64,000 nucleotides of DNA from Streptomyces sp. NBC_00690 (GTDB lineage Bacteria; Actinomycetota; Actinomycetes; Streptomycetales; Streptomycetaceae): positions 1,488,001-1,552,000 of the forward strand of contig NZ_CP109009.1 in assembly GCF_036226685.1 (NCBI RefSeq), read 5' to 3'. The translations under genes and the position numbers were made by a program. This document shows positions 60,700 to 64,000 of the stretch, one piece after another (the stretch's first letter is position 1; every line of letters starts with the position of its first letter). The notes beneath the pieces are model-generated. The model worked only from the letters and a program-made list of their open reading frames with translations. It searched no databases and had not been told where the DNA came from.

Positions 60700-61425
60700 T
60701 TGTACGGGGCAGAGGCCAGCGAAATCTACGAGCTGCTGCACCAGGGCAGGGGCAAGGACTACCAGTCGGAGGCGCAGGAGATCGCCCGCCAGGTGCGGGC
60801 CAGGATGCCGGGCGCCGTGTCACTGCTCGATGTGGCGTGCGGCACGGGAGCCCATCTGGAGCACTTCCGGCCGGTGTTCGACCGGGTCGAGGGGCTTGAG
60901 CTGTCCGCACCCATGGCGGAGTCCGCTCGACGCAGGCTGCCGGGGGTCACCGTACACACCGGGGACATGCGCGACTTCTCGTTGGACGCCTCCTTCTCGG
61001 CCATCACCTGCATGTTCGGTTCGATCGGCTATCTGGCCGACCCGGGAGAGCTGGAGTCGGCGCTGCGCCGCTTCGCACGGCACCTACGGCCGGGCGGTGT
61101 GGTCGCGATCGACCCCTGGTGGTTCCCGGAGACCTTCCTCGACGGCCATGTGGCGACGGGGACGACCACGGAGGACGGCCGTACGCTCGCCCGCGTGTCG
61201 CACTCGGTGCGGGTGGGCGACGCGTCCCGGATCGAGGTGCACTACCTCGTCGCCGACGCCGCCTCTGGGGTGCGGCACTTCAGCGAGACCCATCTGATCT
61301 CGCTGTTCAGCCGTCGGCAGTACGAGGCGGCCTTCACCGCGGCCGGCCTGAGCGTGGAGTACCTCGACGGTCTGCACAACGGCCGCGGTCTGTTCGTCGG
61401 GGTACTGGAGACCCCCGCGGCGTGA
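60700..61425 (+). CDS. NDP-aminosugar N-methyltransferase, copy 2 (TTG start)
   Basis: SAM-dependent methyltransferase of 241 residues, paralog of the gene at 29271. It shares LLDVACGTGAH at the same position (residues 42-52), GDMRDFSLD, CMFGSIGYLAD and DPWWFPE. No ATG or GTG lies nearby in frame; TTG at 60700 has gagggag just upstream and gives an MYG start like the paralog, so it is well supported. It probably performs one of two N-methylations of the aminosugar. It is followed closely by the PhyH oxygenase gene. Confidence 0.87.
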   Translation: MYGAEASEIYELLHQGRGKDYQSEAQEIARQVRARMPGAVSLLDVACGTGAHLEHFRPVFDRVEGLELSAPMAESARRRLPGVTVHTGDMRDFSLDASFSAITCMFGSIGYLADPGELESALRRFARHLRPGGVVAIDPWWFPETFLDGHVATGTTTEDGRTLARVSHSVRVGDASRIEVHYLVADAASGVRHFSETHLISLFSRRQYEAAFTAAGLSVEYLDGLHNGRGLFVGVLETPAA

Positions 61426-61481
61426 GCACGCCGACGCCCTCGCCCGCCCACTCCCCCCATCGATGCGAAGGAGAGCCGCCC

Positions 61482-62279
61482 ATGGCGTCCCCCCGTGAAC
61501 TGACCACCCCGGCGACGCTCACCGAGGAGAGCGTCCGCCGCTATCGCGAGGACGGCTTCGTCCATGTGCCCCGGCTGCTCTCCCCGGAAGAGGTCTCCGT
61601 CTACCGCGCGGCGGCGGAGAGCATCCTGGAGCGGGACATGGAGGTGTGGGCGGGTGGCGACGACGGCGCGGCCGTGGAGGTCAACTACACCACCCAGGTG
61701 TGGCGCAAGGACGAGACGCTGCGCCGGCTGGCCCTCCATCCCGCGCTGACCGGTATCGCCGGACGGCTCGCGGGCGTTCCGCTGCGCCTCTACAGCAGCG
61801 AGGTGCTCGTCAAGGAGCCCGAAGGGGCGCCGCCCACCCTGCTCCACGATGACGAAGCGGGGCTGCCGATGGACGGGCTGGAACAGACGCTCACCGCGTG
61901 GATCGCGCTGGTGGACGTCCCCGTCGAACGTGGCTGTCTGAGCTACATCCCCGGCTCGCACCTACGGGCGGACTCCGAGCGGCTGCGGCACATGACCAGT
62001 TTCGAGCAGTTCCGTGAGCCCGACGAGGTCTGGCCGGACTTCCCCTGGCGGCCCCGGGTCACCGTGCCGCTGCGCGCAGGTGACGTCGCCTTCCACCACT
62101 GCCGCACGCTGCACTGGGCCGGTGGGAACGAGACCGACGCCCGTCGGGTCGGCCACGGCGTCATCTACATGGACGCCGGAACCACCTATCTGCCGGGGGT
62201 GATGGACGAGTACCTCGCCCATATGGAGCCGGGCCAGCCGTTGGACGACGCGGAGTTGTTCCCGATCGTCACGAGCTGA
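61482..62279 (+). CDS. PhyH-family Fe(II)/2-oxoglutarate oxygenase (SnoK/SnoN-like)
   Basis: Non-heme iron oxygenase of 265 residues. The iron-binding HxD is H122/D124 in LLHDDEAG and the distal His is probably H211 in RTLHWAGGNETD, with an Arg pair after it for 2-oxoglutarate. The jelly-roll segment GCLSYIPGSHLRADSERLRHM is typical of PhyH enzymes. In nogalamycin two such enzymes act on the aminosugar: SnoK forms the C-C bond to ring D and SnoN epimerises. This is the best evidence for a fused bicyclic aminosugar. The ATG at 61482 follows aaggagag. Confidence 0.88.
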   Translation: MASPRELTTPATLTEESVRRYREDGFVHVPRLLSPEEVSVYRAAAESILERDMEVWAGGDDGAAVEVNYTTQVWRKDETLRRLALHPALTGIAGRLAGVPLRLYSSEVLVKEPEGAPPTLLHDDEAGLPMDGLEQTLTAWIALVDVPVERGCLSYIPGSHLRADSERLRHMTSFEQFREPDEVWPDFPWRPRVTVPLRAGDVAFHHCRTLHWAGGNETDARRVGHGVIYMDAGTTYLPGVMDEYLAHMEPGQPLDDAELFPIVTS

Positions 62280-62290
62280 CCCCTCACGCG

Positions 62291-62325
62291 CGGCGGCCCC
62301 GGGAGGATCGTTCCCGGGGCCGCCG
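62291..62325. terminator. Bidirectional hairpin terminator
   Basis: Perfect 14-bp stem (62291-62304 with 62312-62325) and a seven-base loop, between the convergent PhyH oxygenase and nitrososynthase genes. Confidence 0.8.
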
Positions 62326-62339
62326 TCCGTTCGGTGCGT

Positions 62340-63557
62340 TCAGTGCTCGTCGAGCTCCAACGCCCAGGCGCTGAGCTGATCGATCGCGTCGGCGTAAGTG
62401 AACGGCTGCATAAACCATCCGGCGCGCACGTCCCGATGACGGCGGGCGAGGGGGTGCCCGGCGGTGAACGACACGCCTCCGGTCAAGGTCATGCAGTCCT
62501 CGACGATGCCCGAAGCACAACGGTTCACCACCAGCTTGGCGTACTGGAAGGGGGCCATCATCCGGCGTCCGCGCTCGGCGAGGTCGCCGTCGATCTGCTC
62601 CGAGAGGTGCTCCGTGTGGATGAGGGCCGCAGCCAGCGCGGACCGCAGGGTATAGAGCTTGACGTCCATTTCTGCGACGAGGGTGCGCACGGCACTCGCC
62701 GGAGTGCCGCCCCGGCGCCGCACACCGGCGACCGTGATGTCCCGTGCGGACTGGGCGATTCCCGCGTACACACCGAGCAGACCGATCGAGCTGACCGTCT
62801 GCCCGGCGAAAGAGGCGTGGTTGACCTCGCCGACCGGGCCACGCACGAACAGGTCCTCGTCGGGGACCGGGCAGTCGTCGAAGACCACCGAGGAACTGGC
62901 CGAGGCCCGCATGCCCATGCCGTCCCAGTCGTCCGGCACGCTCAACCCCGCGGTGTCCGCCGAGAGAAAGGCGGCGGCGAGTCGCGGCGGGCCGGTCTCG
63001 GGCCTGACGGGTGCCGCGACCACGAAGTGGGTGGCCACGGGCGCCATGCTGACAAGGATCTTGGCACCCGAGAGCAGCCAGCCGCCTCCGGGTGCGGGGC
63101 GCAGTTCGGTGGTCTGCCGGGCGTCCTTCAGCGCACCGCTCACCACCGCGTCGCCGGTGCCCATCAGGGTGAGGATCCGCTCGGCGAGCGCCTGTCCGGC
63201 CGGGGTGGAGTGCTCGCGCTCGTACGACATGGTGATGCCCCGGCAGAGCTGCATGTGCAACGAGAGCGCCGTGGATGCGTCGGCCTCGGCGATCCGCATG
63301 ATGGCGAGACAGACGTCGTGGACGCTGTTGACGCCGAGCCCGCCGAATTTGACGGGCACGGTGGCGGCGAGCACTCCGTCGTCCCGCAGCGCGCGGAACA
63401 CGCCCTCGGGGAAGGTGCCCGCGCGGTCGTGCTCTGCGGCCTCGGCGGCGATGCGCGGCAGATGGCGTCCGATGATCTCCAACAGCTGGGCGCCCTCGGA
63501 GGTGATCGGCGCCCCGAGGTCGCAGAGGGGCGGGCGGCTGACGACGTGAGGGGTCAT
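62340..63557 (-). CDS. Flavin-dependent aminosugar nitrososynthase (DnmZ/ORF36/KijD3 family)
   Basis: Acyl-CoA-dehydrogenase-fold flavoenzyme of 405 residues. It has the N-terminal helical domain, VPVKFGGLGVNSVHDV, LSLHMQLCRGITMSYE, and DDWDGMGMRASASSSVVFDDCPVPDEDL, with the C-terminal GVSFTAGHPLARRHRDVRAGWFMQP. In a sugar cluster with a C-methyltransferase, this family oxidises a 3-amino-3-C-methyl sugar to the nitroso or nitro form. The ATG at 63557 follows gaggag; the longer open frame is an overlap with the next gene. It probably forms one operon with the 4-ketoreductase upstream (63580 on). Confidence 0.88.
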   Translation of the reverse strand: MTPHVVSRPPLCDLGAPITSEGAQLLEIIGRHLPRIAAEAAEHDRAGTFPEGVFRALRDDGVLAATVPVKFGGLGVNSVHDVCLAIMRIAEADASTALSLHMQLCRGITMSYEREHSTPAGQALAERILTLMGTGDAVVSGALKDARQTTELRPAPGGGWLLSGAKILVSMAPVATHFVVAAPVRPETGPPRLAAAFLSADTAGLSVPDDWDGMGMRASASSSVVFDDCPVPDEDLFVRGPVGEVNHASFAGQTVSSIGLLGVYAGIAQSARDITVAGVRRRGGTPASAVRTLVAEMDVKLYTLRSALAAALIHTEHLSEQIDGDLAERGRRMMAPFQYAKLVVNRCASGIVEDCMTLTGGVSFTAGHPLARRHRDVRAGWFMQPFTYADAIDQLSAWALELDEH

Positions 63558-63576
63558 GGTGTCGTTCTCCTCGGTG

Positions 63577-64000
63577 TCACGGATCCGCGCGGTCAGCCGT
63601 CGCGAAATACCGGTCGATGGCGGTACGGAAGTAGCCCGGCCCGAAGCCCAGTGCGGCCACTTCGGGCACGATCCGGTGGAGCTTGTCCACCGAGGGGCAG
63701 TGCGAGACGGTGTGGTCGGCGTATGCGCGTTCGGCGCCGAGCCCCAGATGCAGTTCCAGGTGGTCGATGACATCGCTGATGTCGGCGCAGTCCCCGGAAG
63801 CCAGATTGATCACCTCGTCGACGGTGCCCGTGGCGAGCAGCAGATCCAGCGCGGCGACGAACTCGTCCACGTGCAGCAGGTCGCGGCGGGCACCGCGCTG
63901 GACGGTGATGAGGCCCGCGCGGAGTTGGCGGATGAGTACCGGAAGGAGCCGGTACGCCGGCTCGTCGGGGCCCATCACATAGCCCAGCCGCAGCACGAGG
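63577..64000 (-). CDS. NDP-hexose 4-ketoreductase, C-terminal part (start beyond window)
   Basis: The last 140 residues of an extended SDR sugar-nucleotide reductase, open at base 64000. It reads LVLRLGYVMGPDE (the typical lead-in to the sugar-binding half), RRDLLHVDEFVAALDLLL, EVINLASGDCADISDVIDHLE and a GYFRTAIDRYF end. The NAD motif and YxxxK lie outside. It is a different protein from the one at 23001, so two 4-ketoreductases may serve two sugars. Its stop is 20 bases before the nitrososynthase start, and the two are probably co-transcribed. Confidence 0.82.
   Translation of the reverse strand, partial: LVLRLGYVMGPDEPAYRLLPVLIRQLRAGLITVQRGARRDLLHVDEFVAALDLLLATGTVDEVINLASGDCADISDVIDHLELHLGLGAERAYADHTVSHCPSVDKLHRIVPEVAALGFGPGYFRTAIDRYFATADRADP

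Overview
The window is high-GC actinobacterial DNA and almost certainly comes from Streptomyces or a close relative. Supporting signs are the GC-saturated third codon positions, frequent GTG starts, ATGA-coupled operons, a five-gene conservon, a SARP regulator and rare TTA codons. No rRNA, tRNA, CRISPR array or insertion sequence was seen.

Positions 1 to about 22,900 look like ordinary chromosome. They hold the SbcCD nuclease genes (sbcC runs off the left edge), a lipoprotein-type beta-propeller, a YigZ-family protein, a CoA-binding protein, a YbaK-type deacylase, a cupin XRE regulator divergent from an EamA transporter, and a hexapeptide acyltransferase. A conservon follows (sensor kinase, roadblock, DUF742, GTPase and a P450 without the ExxR motif). 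Then come a separate P450, a giant LuxR-family (LAL) regulator, an RsbW-like kinase, a gamma-carbonic-anhydrase-like protein, a thioesterase, a Gln/Pro-rich membrane protein and an MFS exporter.

From about 23,000 to the right edge lies most of a type II polyketide cluster for a heavily glycosylated anthracycline, and the cluster continues past 64,000. The aglycone genes are an ActIII-type ketoreductase, a didomain aromatase, a DpsY-type cyclase, an AknX/SnoaB-type anthrone oxygenase, a SnoaL/AknH-type fourth-ring cyclase, a candidate SnoaL2 plus SnoaW-like C-1 hydroxylation pair, two NmrA-like reductases (candidate C-7 ketoreductases), an RdmC-type methylesterase and a DnrK/RdmB-type methyltransferase. 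The sugar genes are RmlA, RmlB, a 2,3-dehydratase, a 3,5-epimerase, a 3-aminotransferase, two N-methyltransferases, a C-methyltransferase, a nitrososynthase and two 4-ketoreductase-like proteins (one cut by the right edge). A PhyH-family Fe(II)/2-oxoglutarate oxygenase resembles SnoK, the nogalamycin carbocyclase. Seven glycosyltransferases are present, one preceded by a heme-less P450-like helper. A half-size ABC exporter, a TetR repressor and an AfsR-like SARP complete the set.

The minimal PKS (KSalpha, KSbeta, ACP) is not in the window and should lie beyond the right edge. My inference is that the product belongs to the nogalamycin-like nitrosugar anthracyclines (the arugomycin, viriplanin, decilorubicin and keyicin type). 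It would combine an aminosugar fused to ring D, a long oligosaccharide and a branched nitrosugar. TTA codons in the SARP gene, one glycosyltransferase and one SDR suggest bldA-dependent timing.
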